DNA from: Alistipes sp.
GTDB taxonomy: Bacteria; Bacillota; Clostridia; Oscillospirales; Ruminococcaceae
Direction: 5' to 3'
Length of the DNA stretch: 53,727 bases
Assembly: GCA_023667265.1 (NCBI GenBank)
Contig: JAMPAJ010000005.1
Span: 1 to 53,727, forward strand
Below the pieces are notes generated by a model, which was not told the origin of the DNA, made no database searches, and was given only the letters and a program-made list of their open reading frames with translations. Positions within the stretch are counted from its first letter, which is position 1. Each line of letters starts with the position of its first letter. A program made the position numbers and the translations under genes. This document shows, one piece after another, positions 7,670 to 16,197 of this stretch.

Positions 7670-7888
7670 TCACGTGGATTGCCAGCGGAGGCTCTCCGCT
7701 GCCGTAATGATATTTTTCACGTACTGCTTCATCTCTTTACCCGAACCGACTGCGTGAGCTCCGCTGACAATCTCCCATTTCTGCCGATCAGAAAGAGATG
7801 AAAATTTCCGCATGGCATCAGGCTCTGACGCAAGCGCCATAGAAAGTCCAACAGGCATATCAAAACCGCTTTTACAAAAGTTATCCAT
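7670..7888 (-). CDS. small conserved hypothetical protein
   Basis: 72 residues, soluble, starting MDNFCKSGFDMPVGL. It contains MALASEPDAMRKFSSLSDRQKWEIVSGA in two pieces and a KEMKQYVKNI tail, a pattern I associate with short Lachnospiraceae/Ruminococcaceae proteins and with the C-terminal helical part of YdeI/OmdA-like proteins. That link is weak and no function is given. The ATG at 7888 has GGAGG nine bases upstream, and this site lies inside the 3' arm of the queF terminator, so expression may depend on read-through and hairpin opening. Confidence 0.65.
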   Translation of the reverse strand: MDNFCKSGFDMPVGLSMALASEPDAMRKFSSLSDRQKWEIVSGAHAVGSGKEMKQYVKNIITAAESLRWQST

Positions 7889-7890
7889 AA

Positions 7891-7934
7891 TAAAAAACCT
7901 CCGTGCACCTGCTTTTTCAAAGCTTGGCACGGAG
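7891..7934 (-). terminator. terminator of the queuosine operon, overlapping the next ribosome site
   Basis: Minus-strand stem CTCCGTGC (7934-7927) / GCACGGAG (7906-7899) is followed by a run of T at 7897-7891, about 29 bases after the queF stop. The 3' arm includes the GGAGG used by the ATG at 7888. Confidence 0.85.
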
Positions 7935-7962
7935 TTATTTTTTGCTTTTTTTCGTGAAATAT

Positions 7963-8460
7963 TCAGCGATTATTTATATGCTCCGGGTATAGATCGTGGT
8001 GAGTAAGTCTGTCCCAGGCGATCTCCTCCCACTTTGTCCCGGGCATTCCGTAGTTGCAGTACGGGTCAATGGAAATTCCGCCTCTCGGAAGGAATTTTCC
8101 CCACACCTCGATATATTTCGGATTCATAAGCTTTATCAGGTCGTTCATTATAATATTGACGCAGTCCTCGTGAAAATCGCCGTGATTCCGGAAGCTGAAA
8201 AGATACAGCTTCAGCGACTTGCTCTCCACCATTTTCTCCGACGGCACATATGAAATATATATCGCCGCAAAATCCGGCTGACCTGTGATCGGACAAAGGC
8301 TCGTGAACTCCGGGCAGTTGAACTTAACGAAATAATCCCTGTCCGGATGCTTGTTCGGAAAGGTTTCCAGCACTTCCGGAGCATAATCCGATGAATATTT
8401 TGTATTCTGATTTCCCAGCAGCGTAATATCGCCGTGCTCAGCTTCTGTTCTTCCTGTCAT
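7963..8460 (-). CDS. queF: NADPH-dependent 7-cyano-7-deazaguanine (preQ0) reductase
   Basis: Reduces the nitrile preQ0 to the amine preQ1, the last free-base step before insertion into tRNA. About 165 residues, the short single-domain (YkvM) type. The active-site cysteine is in the [15 protein letters not shown] segment, the NADPH-site motif [20 protein letters not shown] is present, and the C-terminus carries [12 protein letters not shown]. The second ATG (8460) is preferred because AGGAG is seven bases before it; an ATG at 8466 overlaps the queC stop. Last gene of queD-queE-folE-queC-queF. Confidence 0.95.
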   Translation of the reverse strand: MTGRTEAEHGDITLLGNQNTKYSSDYAPEVLETFPNKHPDRDYFVKFNCPEFTSLCPITGQPDFAAIYISYVPSEKMVESKSLKLYLFSFRNHGDFHEDCVNIIMNDLIKLMNPKYIEVWGKFLPRGGISIDPYCNYGMPGTKWEEIAWDRLTHHDLYPEHINNR

Positions 8461-8462
8461 TT

Positions 8463-9149
8463 TCATTCTCCTCTCATAAGCGGGTCAACAAGACCGTTCG
8501 CCTCAAATGCCGCTATTCTGTCACGGCAGGTTCCGCATACTCCGCAGGGCTTGTCATTTCCCTCATAGCAGCTCCAGGTCAGCTCATAGGGAACATTCAG
8601 CTCCGTTCCAAGGCGGACTATATCAGCCTTAGTACGGCTGACAAAGGGCGCTTCAATTTTAAGCTGCTCGCCGCTTCCGATATAGACCGCGTCGTTCATA
8701 GCATTGTTAAATCCGCTGCTGCAATCGGGATAGGCATTTCCGGCAGCGTCGTCGCTGTGAGCTCCATAGTAGATCACCTGGCAATCGTTGGACAGGGCTA
8801 TGCTTGCCGCCGAGGAAATGAAAAGTCCGTTTCTGAACGGAACATAGGTAGAAACCGGCTTTCCGCCCGTCTCTGAAAGCTGCTCCGCGTATGTAGTCTG
8901 AGGGATATCCTTTTCTGACTTCGACAGCAGCGAACAGTCAGAATCCGCAAAAATCGGAGTAAGGTCAAGGGTTTTCCATATCACGCCGTAATGTCGGGCT
9001 ATCTGTTCAGCCGCACGTATCTCCTTATCGTGCTTCTGACCGTAAAAAATTGAAAGAGCGATAACATTTTCCGCTCCGTATCTGCTGACGGCGATGGCGA
9101 GACAGGTCGTACTGTCAAGTCCGCCGCTGAAAAGAACAAGCGCTTTCAT
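8463..9149 (-). CDS. queC: 7-cyano-7-deazaguanine synthase
   Basis: ATP-dependent conversion of 7-carboxy-7-deazaguanine to preQ0 with ammonia. 228 residues. The N-terminal PP-loop SGGLDSTT (about 8-15) binds ATP, and a zinc site near the C-terminus is formed by four cysteines in [16 protein letters not shown]. An AGGAGG-type site precedes the ATG at 9149 by a few bases. The end of the gene (MRGE-stop) doubles as the ribosome site of queF. Central member of a single preQ1 operon. Confidence 0.95.
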   Translation of the reverse strand: MKALVLFSGGLDSTTCLAIAVSRYGAENVIALSIFYGQKHDKEIRAAEQIARHYGVIWKTLDLTPIFADSDCSLLSKSEKDIPQTTYAEQLSETGGKPVSTYVPFRNGLFISSAASIALSNDCQVIYYGAHSDDAAGNAYPDCSSGFNNAMNDAVYIGSGEQLKIEAPFVSRTKADIVRLGTELNVPYELTWSCYEGNDKPCGVCGTCRDRIAAFEANGLVDPLMRGE

Positions 9150-9157
9150 TTTTCCTC

Positions 9158-9718
9158 CTAATCCACCAGCTTTTGCAGGTCTCTGTTATTTTTGAATACT
9201 CCGGTGTATGTTCTTGTTTCCGTTCTCGACGAGGGATTCCGGATTCCCCGGGCAGTCATGCAGCTGTGAGATCCTGTTATTTTCACCGCCACGTCAGGAG
9301 AACCGGAAGCCTCTGAGATTATCTCCGCAATATCCCGTCCGAGCCGTTCCTGAAGCTGCAGCCGCTTTGCCGCCATATCGCATATTCTGGCTATCTTGCT
9401 GAGTCCCAGCACTCTGCCGTGTGGAATGTACGCCACATTCACCGTCATATCGTACATCAGGGCAAGATGATGCTCGCAGTAGCTGAACACCGTTATATCC
9501 CTCATGACCACAGCCTCCTGCGCCCCCGTCTCCTCCGCAGAGAAGGTCTTGCCGAACATTTCTGCTATCTCGTGATTTGTATACGCCGTGCCCTCAAGTA
9601 CCTCTTCAAGCATACCTGCAACACGGCGCGGAGTCTCGATAAGCCCCTCGCGATCCGGGTCTTCTCCGATCGCTTCCAAAAGTCCGCGGATATGATATTC
9701 GATTTTTTCTCTGTCCAT
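9158..9718 (-). CDS. folE: GTP cyclohydrolase I
   Basis: Converts GTP to 7,8-dihydroneopterin triphosphate, shared first step of folate and queuosine synthesis. About 186 residues. Hallmarks: SYCEHHLALM with zinc-site Cys and His, RVLGLSKIARICD, QERLGRDIAEII and the SHSCMTARGIRN zinc cysteine region. ATG at 9718 lies one base after the queE stop, and GAGGTG overlaps the end of queE, so the genes are coupled. Its place between queE and queC suggests that this copy is dedicated to preQ1, so flux is set by the preQ1 riboswitch; whether a separate folate copy exists cannot be seen here. Confidence 0.95.
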   Translation of the reverse strand: MDREKIEYHIRGLLEAIGEDPDREGLIETPRRVAGMLEEVLEGTAYTNHEIAEMFGKTFSAEETGAQEAVVMRDITVFSYCEHHLALMYDMTVNVAYIPHGRVLGLSKIARICDMAAKRLQLQERLGRDIAEIISEASGSPDVAVKITGSHSCMTARGIRNPSSRTETRTYTGVFKNNRDLQKLVD

Positions 9719-9719
9719 G

Positions 9720-10394
9720 CTACACACCTCTTTTCTCCGGATCCCAGATAAACTTGTGAAGCTGCAATTGCAGCCGAACGTCGTTAAGCCTGTTTTCCAC
9801 CATAAAATCGACTATTTCAGCAGGTTCGACGCTTCCGAAAACCGGACTGAAATAAACGCTGCATTTTTTTCTGAGATCATATTTTTCTATAATTTCCGCC
9901 GCTTTTTTCAGGTCGTCTCTGCTTCCGGCAACAAATTTTACGGTGTCATTTCCGGTCAGATATTCATAGTTATCCGTCAGCATATGCTGCTCCATACCGC
10001 TGCCGGGAAGCTTGTAATCAAGAGTAAAGCCAGGGCGGAATTTTCTGCCGCACAGCCCGGCTATAGGCATACTTCCGTTTGTTTCGATCTCCACACGGCA
10101 GCCGGACTCCATAAGAAGCTCAATGAGCCTGTACAGCCCGCTCTGCAAAAGAGGCTCGCCGCCTGTCAGGGTCACATTTTTTACTCCGGAGGAGCTAACA
10201 TATCCGGCAATTTCCTCGGCGGACATCATCTCAGCCGGACAGCTTTCAGTGTTCGCCCAGCGTGTGTCGCAGTATGTACAGCTGAGATTACACTTGCGGA
10301 AGCGGATAAATACCGCAAGCTCCCCTGCACGTCTGCCCTCTCCGTTTATGCTGACGAATTTCTCCGCCACGGGATATTTTATTTCATCAGTCAT
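9720..10394 (-). CDS. queE: 7-carboxy-7-deazaguanine synthase (radical SAM)
   Basis: Radical-SAM ring contraction of 6-carboxytetrahydropterin to 7-carboxy-7-deazaguanine. About 224 residues. The 4Fe-4S cluster motif is CNLSCTYC followed by DTRW, the GGEP motif appears as TLTGGEPLLQ, and SINGEG near the N-terminus is typical of QueE. The ATG at 10394, preceded by GAGGTGG, overlaps the last codons of queD by eight bases. An upstream in-frame extension of seven residues lacks a site. Confidence 0.94.
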   Translation of the reverse strand: MTDEIKYPVAEKFVSINGEGRRAGELAVFIRFRKCNLSCTYCDTRWANTESCPAEMMSAEEIAGYVSSSGVKNVTLTGGEPLLQSGLYRLIELLMESGCRVEIETNGSMPIAGLCGRKFRPGFTLDYKLPGSGMEQHMLTDNYEYLTGNDTVKFVAGSRDDLKKAAEIIEKYDLRKKCSVYFSPVFGSVEPAEIVDFMVENRLNDVRLQLQLHKFIWDPEKRGV

Positions 10395-10815
10395 TATCCA
10401 CCTCATATACCGCACAGTTATCCGGCGTTTCGTAAACTGTGACGCTCTTCACAGACAGTCCTTTTTCCGAAAGCAGACCGTAAAAATGTCTCGCAAAATT
10501 CTCGGCGGTCGGGCGGAAGGGAACTTCAATAAGACGGAATCCCTCGTCGTTAAGGGCAATCAGCGTCGACTCCTTCAGACTGCCAGACTCGTAGATCAGG
10601 GCATGGTCGAAGCTGTCAGCAAGGCTGCGGAGAATTTTCTTCAGGTCTCCGAAATCAATAAGCATTCCGCGTTTTTCCCCTGTCTGCTCCGTCTCGCTGC
10701 CGGAAACGGAGACCTCAACAGTCCAGCGATGACCGTGGATATTGGCGCATTTTCCGACATAGCCGTGAAGAAAATGTGCGCTGTCGAAGGAAGCGGAGGT
10801 TTTAAGGTAATACAT
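10387..10815 (-). CDS. queD: 6-carboxy-5,6,7,8-tetrahydropterin synthase
   Basis: Converts dihydroneopterin triphosphate to 6-carboxytetrahydropterin. 142 residues. The zinc ligands are H14 (SAHF) and the pair H27/H29 (NIHGH), with catalytic C23 (GKCANIHGH) and a FDHALI segment near the middle. First gene of the operon; the ATG at 10815 follows CAGGAG at about seven bases, directly after the leader terminator. Confidence 0.95.
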   Translation of the reverse strand: MYYLKTSASFDSAHFLHGYVGKCANIHGHRWTVEVSVSGSETEQTGEKRGMLIDFGDLKKILRSLADSFDHALIYESGSLKESTLIALNDEGFRLIEVPFRPTAENFARHFYGLLSEKGLSVKSVTVYETPDNCAVYEVDND

Positions 10816-10838
10816 AATACATCTCCTGATAATATATC

Positions 10839-10866
10839 TAAAAAATGCACCTGCGGAACAGATGCA
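10839..10866 (-). terminator. regulatory terminator in the queD leader
   Basis: Minus-strand stem TGCATCTG (10866-10859) / CAGGTGCA (10853-10846), 8 bp with one G-T pair, followed by six T. It lies between the preQ1 aptamer and the queD ribosome site, so it is the likely expression platform for transcription attenuation. Confidence 0.85.
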
Positions 10867-10881
10867 AAAGGCTATACTCGG

Positions 10882-10926
10882 CTCTATTGCAAAATGTTCA
10901 AAGGATGCTGACAGTTTGCAATAGAG
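10882..10926 (-). repeat. long hairpin inside the queD leader
   Basis: Perfect 12-bp inverted repeat CTCTATTGCAAA / TTTGCAATAGAG around a 21-base loop, with further partial pairing outward (TATACT / AGTATA). It lies between aptamer and terminator. It may be part of the switching region or a small inserted palindrome. Confidence 0.6.
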
Positions 10927-10950
10927 GCAAGTATATATTCAGTCATATCT

Positions 10951-10997
10951 GCCCTTAGTTTTGTTTAGCGACAGGATGGTGCAAACGAACTGTCGGT
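10951..10997 (-). promoter_or_regulatory. preQ1-I riboswitch aptamer
   Basis: Minus-strand leader starting a few bases after the predicted transcription start. Stem CGACAG / CTGTCG encloses a loop TTCGTTTGCACCATC, followed by the A-rich tail CTAAACAAAACTAAGG. A short stem, a loop beginning TTC and containing ACC, and a tail ending AACAAAAC-AAGG match the class I preQ1 pseudoknot, where the loop CC pairs with the tail GG. The downstream genes make preQ1, which supports feedback control. The match is by pattern memory, not a covariance search. Confidence 0.85.
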
Positions 10998-11009
10998 TTT
11001 TCTTTCTTT

Positions 11010-11038
11010 ATTATAACAGCTTTTTTCCTGTCTGTCAA
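11010..11038 (-). promoter_or_regulatory. promoter of the queuosine operon
   Basis: Minus strand TTGACA (11038-11033), 17-base spacer, TATAAT (11015-11010). A perfect consensus that puts the transcript start near 11003, immediately before the aptamer. Confidence 0.9.
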
Positions 11039-11123
11039 GGCACGATTCATTCCACAAATTATTACAAGTCGTAAAATTAGGGTAAAAAGTCAGATTTTTT
11101 GGGTATTAAAAACGGGAAATACA

Positions 11124-11132
11124 TGGTATAAT
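11124..11132 (+). promoter_or_regulatory. extended -10 promoter of the CAP-dockerin gene
   Basis: TGGTATAAT: a perfect -10 hexamer at 11127-11132 with the TGn extension and no clear -35. It gives a leader of about 130 nt before the ATG at 11271. Confidence 0.55.
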
Positions 11133-11270
11133 CTAATCATGGAAAGAGAACAAAGCAAAGATAAAGCTTAGGAACAAGGCTATATCAAAGGCTTTCCGGA
11201 GTTCTCACAGAGCAAAAGTTGAACTATACCAAATGTATAAAGACATTGAAATTTTTCAGAGGTGTGTATT

Positions 11271-12062
11271 ATGATGACTACTACAATTAAGAGCATGATG
11301 AAGAAAGCTACAGCTATCGTTTCCGCAGCAGTTATGACAGGCGCAATGATGATCTCCGCAGCAGGCAGCACGTTTGCAGCAAGCGAAGGCGTTGACGCAG
11401 CTGAGATACGAGAGAAGGTCAACCAGATAGGTATTCTTGTAAATGAAGCACGCGCAGAAGAGGGTCTGCCTCCCATGTACATCGTCCCCTATCTCAACGA
11501 GCTTTCCGAGATAAGAGCCGAAGAGATCTCCGTAGATTTCAGCCACGTAAGCCGCGGAAAGAGATTCTCCTCGATCATCGACACTGACATCGTTGACTAC
11601 TATATTACAGCCGAGAATATCGCAGCCGGCAACAGCACTGCCGAAGAGACAATGGAACAGTGGAAGGATTCCCCGAATCACTGGGCAGCTATCATGAACC
11701 CGAAGCTGACTCACATGGGCGTCGGCGTTTACTATGACGCTGATTCAGACTACGGCTGGTACTGGCAGCAGCTCTTCGTAATGACAGATCAGACGTTTGA
11801 CGACCAGTATCTTCCTGCTGAAGCAGAGATCGTTCCTCAGGCTGTGGGCGACCTTACGGGCGACGGTATTATTGATACGTATGATTATCTGACACTTACA
11901 AACTACCTCCGCAAGAAGAACAGCGGTCTCCCGGCTTACCTGAATGAAGCCCAGCTTGAAACGGCAGACGTTTTCAGAGACGGTATAATCTCTGAGGCTG
12001 ACGCAAAGGTTATGATGAGATACCTGCTCGGCGAGTACAAGGCTCTCCCGTTCGTATTCTAA
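11271..12062 (+). CDS. secreted CAP/SCP-domain protein with C-terminal dockerin
   Basis: About 263 residues. Signal peptide about 1-36 ending near STFAAS; CAP domain about 50-180 with VNEARAEEGLPP, SHVSRG, the TAENIAAG motif, MEQWKDSPNHWAAIMNP and THMGVGVYYD, all family hallmarks; then a divergent dockerin about 190-258 (GDLTGDGIIDTYDYLTLTNYL and a second loop VFRDGIISEADAKVMM). CAP proteins have varied extracellular roles, so a specific activity cannot be assigned. The dockerin implies display on a scaffold. Start 11271 is chosen for GAGGTG seven to eight bases upstream. Transcribed alone. Confidence 0.88.
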   Translation: MMTTTIKSMMKKATAIVSAAVMTGAMMISAAGSTFAASEGVDAAEIREKVNQIGILVNEARAEEGLPPMYIVPYLNELSEIRAEEISVDFSHVSRGKRFSSIIDTDIVDYYITAENIAAGNSTAEETMEQWKDSPNHWAAIMNPKLTHMGVGVYYDADSDYGWYWQQLFVMTDQTFDDQYLPAEAEIVPQAVGDLTGDGIIDTYDYLTLTNYLRKKNSGLPAYLNEAQLETADVFRDGIISEADAKVMMRYLLGEYKALPFVF

Positions 12063-12096
12063 TTTATCACGACATCTCCTTCCGGATATACACACA

Positions 12097-12130
12097 CAGG
12101 AACTCCGCTCGATCATGGGCGGAGTTCCTG
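12097..12130. terminator. strong hairpin after the CAP-dockerin gene
   Basis: Perfect 12-bp stem CAGGAACTCCGC / GCGGAGTTCCTG with a 10-base loop, 35 bases after the stop. There is no T-run on either side, so it may stabilise the 3' end rather than terminate on its own. Confidence 0.5.
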
Positions 12131-12149
12131 CTGTATAATGAAAAGCTGC

Positions 12150-12188
12150 CAATAACAAGAAGCTGCCGCAATGTCATATTGCAGCAGC
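12150..12188 (-). terminator. terminator of the glycogen operon
   Basis: Minus-strand stem GCTGCTGCAAT / ATTGCGGCAGC (one T-G mismatch) with a 5-base loop, followed by TTCTTGTTATT, directly after the glgA stop at 12197. Confidence 0.7.
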
Positions 12189-12196
12189 CTTAATTC

Positions 12197-13615
12197 TTAT
12201 TCCGTCAGTAATTCCTGAAAGGTTTTAACATACTCGTCAGCTGACCCCGACCAGCTGTAATCGCAGCTCATAGCACGCTTGACCAATTCCGACCAGCGCG
12301 GCTTATTGTCGTAGTCACGCTTTGCCCGCCGGACTGCATCGAGCATATCGTCTGCGTTAATGGTGCAGAATGTAAATCCGTTTCCATTGACTCCTCCGTT
12401 GTCGCGGACGGTATCCTTTAATCCGCCTGTTTCCCGGACGATCGGCGCAGTGCCGTATCTCATGGCTATCATCTGCGCAAGTCCGCACGGCTCGCTGAAC
12501 GACGGCATAAGAAACATATCTGCTCCGGCATATATCTTCCGTGAAAGCTCCGGAAGAAATCCGACTGTGACTGACACCTTTCCAGGATAACGCCGTCCCA
12601 TTTCGATGAAAAATTCCTCGTAGATACGTTCTCCGCTGCCAAGAACGGCAAATTTGACTCCGCTCTTCACTATTTCCTCGAAAACACAGCGGATGAGGTC
12701 TATACCCTTGTGACGAACAAATCTTGTGACGATTCCGATTATCGGCTCATCTCCCGGATCAAGGTCAAGCTCTCGTATCAGCTCAGCCTTGCAGTCCGCT
12801 TTGCCCGAAATATCGTCCTTTGAATAATGACTGTATATGAGAGCGTCCTTTGACGGGTCGAACATATCCATGTCGATGCCGTTGAGGATTCCGATCAGCT
12901 TATCCTCCTTAGTCCGCAGTATCCTGTCAAGACCTGCGCCATACCAAGGCTCAAGAAGCTCTCCGGCATAAGTCGGAGAAACCGTGATTATCTTATCCGC
13001 TGACTCCAGAGCGCCTTTCAGCATATTTATATAGCCGTCATACTCCAGGATCCCGGCGTTATAAGAGGGAATACCCATCAGCTCGTCGAGCACCTCTCTG
13101 CCGTACTTGCCCTGGTACTCGATGTTATGTATGGTAAATGCGGTTTTTATCCTGCTGTAGCCCTGCTGATACTTGTAATAAAGCCGGTAATAAACCGGGA
13201 TAAGAGCCGTCTGCCAGTCATTACAGCTTATAATATCCGGCTGAAAATCAATATATTTCAGCATTTCCAGAACAGCTCTGTCAAAAAAGACAAACCGCTC
13301 GCAGTCATCATAAAAGCCGTACAGACCGTCTCTGTCGAAATAATATTCGTTGTCGATGAAATAATAGGAAACGCCGTCTCTCTCCGCAAAGAAAATACCG
13401 CAGTACTGCTTCCGCCATGAAACGTCAACAGTGATGTTTGTTATAAGCTGCATATCCCCGCGAAGCTCTTTTGAAACAGCGCGGTACAGCGGAATGACCA
13501 CGGCACAATCATGTCCCTTGGCGTTTATTGCCTTTGGAAGCGAGCCCATTACGTCGGCAAGACCGCCGGAGGCTGCATAGGGAACAGCCTCGCTGGCAGC
13601 AAAAAGAATATTCAT
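12197..13615 (-). CDS. glgA: glycogen synthase (ADP-glucose type, GT5)
   Basis: Extends alpha-1,4-glucan chains from ADP-glucose. 472 residues, normal for bacterial GlgA. The N-terminal donor-site loop reads YAASGGLADVMGSLPKAI (family KTGGLADV with Lys-Thr replaced by Ala-Ser, seen in some Firmicutes). The GT-B C-terminal half has TRFVRHKGIDLI and the PSFSEPCGLAQM motif with the conserved acidic residue. Last gene of glgB-glgC-glgD-glgA, 32 bases after glgD. A GGAGG-like site lies rather far upstream of the ATG, so translation may be modest. Confidence 0.95.
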   Translation of the reverse strand: MNILFAASEAVPYAASGGLADVMGSLPKAINAKGHDCAVVIPLYRAVSKELRGDMQLITNITVDVSWRKQYCGIFFAERDGVSYYFIDNEYYFDRDGLYGFYDDCERFVFFDRAVLEMLKYIDFQPDIISCNDWQTALIPVYYRLYYKYQQGYSRIKTAFTIHNIEYQGKYGREVLDELMGIPSYNAGILEYDGYINMLKGALESADKIITVSPTYAGELLEPWYGAGLDRILRTKEDKLIGILNGIDMDMFDPSKDALIYSHYSKDDISGKADCKAELIRELDLDPGDEPIIGIVTRFVRHKGIDLIRCVFEEIVKSGVKFAVLGSGERIYEEFFIEMGRRYPGKVSVTVGFLPELSRKIYAGADMFLMPSFSEPCGLAQMIAMRYGTAPIVRETGGLKDTVRDNGGVNGNGFTFCTINADDMLDAVRRAKRDYDNKPRWSELVKRAMSCDYSWSGSADEYVKTFQELLTE

Positions 13616-13647
13616 TTTATCACTTGCCCTCCGAATCCGGCAACCGG

Positions 13648-14772
13648 TTATATTTTGCCGTTTTTATTGATATATACGGGATAGGTTGCCGAGCCAGTCA
13701 GCACCTTGCTGTCGCTTATCTCAACGCACTTATCAGTGATAACAGATGTTATGCTGCAATCGTTTCCGATGACCGTACCCTGCATGATAACGGAATCCTT
13801 GACTACAGTATCCTTGCCGATCTTTACGCCTCTGAAAAGAACGGAGTTCTCAACCGTACCCTCGATAACGCATCCGTCTGCGATAAGGGAGTTCTTGATG
13901 TTTGACTCCAGACCGTATCTTGCCGGGCCGTTGTCTCCGACCTTAGTGAAAACAGGCATATTGTTCTTGAAAAGACCTGTTCTCTTATCAGCGTCAAGAA
14001 GCATCATGTTAGCGGCAAAATAGCTGTCCATTCCGTCAATACGTACAAAGAAATCCTTGTGCTCGTAGCCCATGATCCTGTACTCGCTGTTTCTGTTCTG
14101 GAGGATCTCTCTTGTAAAGCTGCAAACGTTTCTGCTTGCTGCGTCGAAAACGATCTTCTTGAGAACGTCCTTGCTGATTATGAGCATCTCGAGCCAGTGA
14201 TTGCACTCGCCGGAAACTCTGGGATTTACAAGCACGCTTCTGACAGTGTTGTCATCATTAAATTCGAGAATAGTTGTGCTGGGATTCTTCTCTCCGTCAT
14301 ATGCGCCCTTGCCGTAAACAAGTGTAATATCAGCCTCTGTGTCGATATGCTGGCGAAGAACAGGGTTGAAGTCGATAGTCGTCACAACGTCACAGTTCGC
14401 CAGTATAACGTGCTGCGCCTTAGAGTGCTCGACAAAGCTCCATATATTGCTCAGTGCGTCGAGTCTGCCCTGGTAGATGCCGCCTGTCTGGCTGTAGGGA
14501 GGGAGAAGGTGAAGTCCGCCCTTTTTACGTGCAAGATCCCAGTCTCTTCCCGAACCGAGGTGATCCAGCAGCGAACCGTAGTTGGACTTTGTGATAACGC
14601 CCACCTCGGAAACGCCTGAATTCACGAAATTTGAAAGCGGGAAATCTATCAGCCTGTAGCGTCCGCCAAAGGGAATAGATCCCATTGTTCTCTGCTTCGT
14701 AAGCTCGCTGACATATGAATCGTGCATACTTGCGAAAATCAGTCCCAAAACATTATAATTAACACTGCTCAT
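13648..14772 (-). CDS. glgD: GlgD subunit of glucose-1-phosphate adenylyltransferase
   Basis: 374 residues. Nucleotidyltransferase fold plus C-terminal left-handed beta-helix repeats (SLIADGCVIEGTVENSVLFRGVKIG). The N-terminal GxGxRL-type catalytic loop of GlgC is degenerate here (ASMHDSYVSELTKQRTMGSIPFGGRYRLIDF in pieces), as expected for the regulatory GlgD partner in Firmicutes, which boosts GlgC activity. The ATG at 14772 has GGAGG a few bases upstream and starts 14 bases after glgC. Confidence 0.93.
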   Translation of the reverse strand: MSSVNYNVLGLIFASMHDSYVSELTKQRTMGSIPFGGRYRLIDFPLSNFVNSGVSEVGVITKSNYGSLLDHLGSGRDWDLARKKGGLHLLPPYSQTGGIYQGRLDALSNIWSFVEHSKAQHVILANCDVVTTIDFNPVLRQHIDTEADITLVYGKGAYDGEKNPSTTILEFNDDNTVRSVLVNPRVSGECNHWLEMLIISKDVLKKIVFDAASRNVCSFTREILQNRNSEYRIMGYEHKDFFVRIDGMDSYFAANMMLLDADKRTGLFKNNMPVFTKVGDNGPARYGLESNIKNSLIADGCVIEGTVENSVLFRGVKIGKDTVVKDSVIMQGTVIGNDCSITSVITDKCVEISDSKVLTGSATYPVYINKNGKI

Positions 14773-14786
14773 TGTTCTACCTCCGC

Positions 14787-16013
14787 TCAGATATTTTCGC
14801 CGACTATATCTTTCGGCTCAACGGACTTGCCGCTTGAAACTGTAACATTATGTCCGACAACTGAAATTCCCCAGTCGTCTCTGTTGTCAACCTGTTCAGG
14901 ACTTTTTCCGATATGTGCGCCGCCCTCGATAACGCAGTCGCTTCCTACTATCGCGTATTCAACCACAGCGCCAGCCTTGATGACAGTTCCGGGCATGATG
15001 ATACTGTAATTGACAGTTGCGCCCTCCTCAACGGTAACGCCTGCGAAAAGTACAGAGAAATCAACAGAGCCGTCAACATTGCTGCCCTCGGCGATCATGG
15101 AATTTTCGACCTTTGCGTTGTCTCCGATATACTGCGGCGGCATATAGCTGCTTCTGGAGTAGATCTTCCAGCTCTTGTCGTAGAGATCAAGGGGAACGCT
15201 CGGGCTGAGCAGATCCATATTTGCCTCCCACAGAGAATCCAGTGTTCCTACGTCCTTCCAGTAGCCCTCAAACTCGTAAGCAAAAAGTCTCTGCTTGTCG
15301 CGGAGCATGGAGGTAATGATATCCTTGCCGAAATCCTTTGACCAGGGCTCGCCCTTTTCACGCTTTGCATTGGCGTCATTCTCATTCTCGATGAGATACT
15401 TTTCAAGCTTATCCCAGCTGAAAACATAAATACCCATAGAAGCAAGAGTTGACTTAGGCTCCTTCGGCTTCTCGACGAAATCAGTTACCTGGTTCTTGTC
15501 GTCGCAGATCATTATTCCGAAACGTGAAGCCTCGGCAAGGGGAACGTCGATAACGGAAATAGTGCAGTCTGCGTTGTTTGCAACGTGGAAATCCACCATT
15601 TTTGAATAGTCCATTTTATAGATGTGGTCGCCGCCCAGGACAACAACATAATCCGGGTCATAGCGTCTGATAAAGTTCATATTCTGATATATGGCGTTGG
15701 CAGTGCCCTCATACCACGAAGCGCCAGCCTGCGACTCATAAGGAGGCAGAACGTGAACTCCGCCGTTCATCTTATCAAGATCCCATGGCTGACCGTTGCC
15801 GATATACTCGTTGAGCACCAGCGGCTGATACTGAGTAAGTACGCCTACGGTGTCGATGCCGGAATTGGTGCAGTTTGAGAGGGGGAAGTCGATAAGGCGG
15901 TATTTTCCGCCGTAGGGAACAGCAGGCTTTGCGACATTCTTAGTAAGAGCATACAATCTGCTTCCCTGTCCTCCGGCAAGGAGCATTGCCACAACCTTTT
16001 TCTTTGTGTACAT
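14787..16013 (-). CDS. glgC: glucose-1-phosphate adenylyltransferase, catalytic subunit
   Basis: Makes ADP-glucose from ATP and glucose 1-phosphate, the committed step of glycogen synthesis. 408 residues with the catalytic loop [14 protein letters not shown] (about 11-24), [18 protein letters not shown], the [13 protein letters not shown] motif around the metal-binding Asp, and FVEKPKEP; the C-terminus forms a beta-helix. Expected to act as a GlgC-GlgD complex. AGGAGG lies right before the ATG, and a 166-bp palindromic element ends five bases before that site. Confidence 0.96.
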   Translation of the reverse strand: MYTKKKVVAMLLAGGQGSRLYALTKNVAKPAVPYGGKYRLIDFPLSNCTNSGIDTVGVLTQYQPLVLNEYIGNGQPWDLDKMNGGVHVLPPYESQAGASWYEGTANAIYQNMNFIRRYDPDYVVVLGGDHIYKMDYSKMVDFHVANNADCTISVIDVPLAEASRFGIMICDDKNQVTDFVEKPKEPKSTLASMGIYVFSWDKLEKYLIENENDANAKREKGEPWSKDFGKDIITSMLRDKQRLFAYEFEGYWKDVGTLDSLWEANMDLLSPSVPLDLYDKSWKIYSRSSYMPPQYIGDNAKVENSMIAEGSNVDGSVDFSVLFAGVTVEEGATVNYSIIMPGTVIKAGAVVEYAIVGSDCVIEGGAHIGKSPEQVDNRDDWGISVVGHNVTVSSGKSVEPKDIVGENI

Positions 16014-16031
16014 AGATATTCCTCCTGATAA

Positions 16032-16197
16032 TATAGGGCATCTCTAAAAACCCCTTTTGGCAAAAATCAGCTATGTACATCGTTTGCTGCATCAAACCCT
16101 CTTGGAGTGCGACAGAACTCCTTCGAGAGCTTTCCTTGCAACCGATGCACCTATCTGATTTTTGCTTAATCAAATAGGTTTTTAGAGATGCCCTATA
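16032..16197. mobile_element. MITE-like palindromic element between glgB and glgC
   Basis: A 166-bp element with perfect 21-bp terminal inverted repeats (16032-16052 and 16177-16197; core GGGCATCTCTAAAAACC) flanked by TA. Inside are further matched arms (GCAAAAATCAG / CTGATTTTTGC) and a central GGAGT / ACTCC hairpin, so the whole element folds on itself. It encodes no transposase. These are the marks of a miniature inverted-repeat transposable element. Confidence 0.8.

Noticed and set aside
9717-10442. 241-codon open frame opposite queE
   Set aside because: Overlaps queE and queD, both with intact motifs; no ribosome site.
10882-10926. tRNA or small RNA gene in the queD leader
   Set aside because: Only one long hairpin, no cloverleaf; better explained as part of the riboswitch leader.
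15845-16173. short frames across the glgB-glgC palindrome
   Set aside because: They arise from the inverted repeats of the element and run into glgC antisense or out-of-frame sequence.
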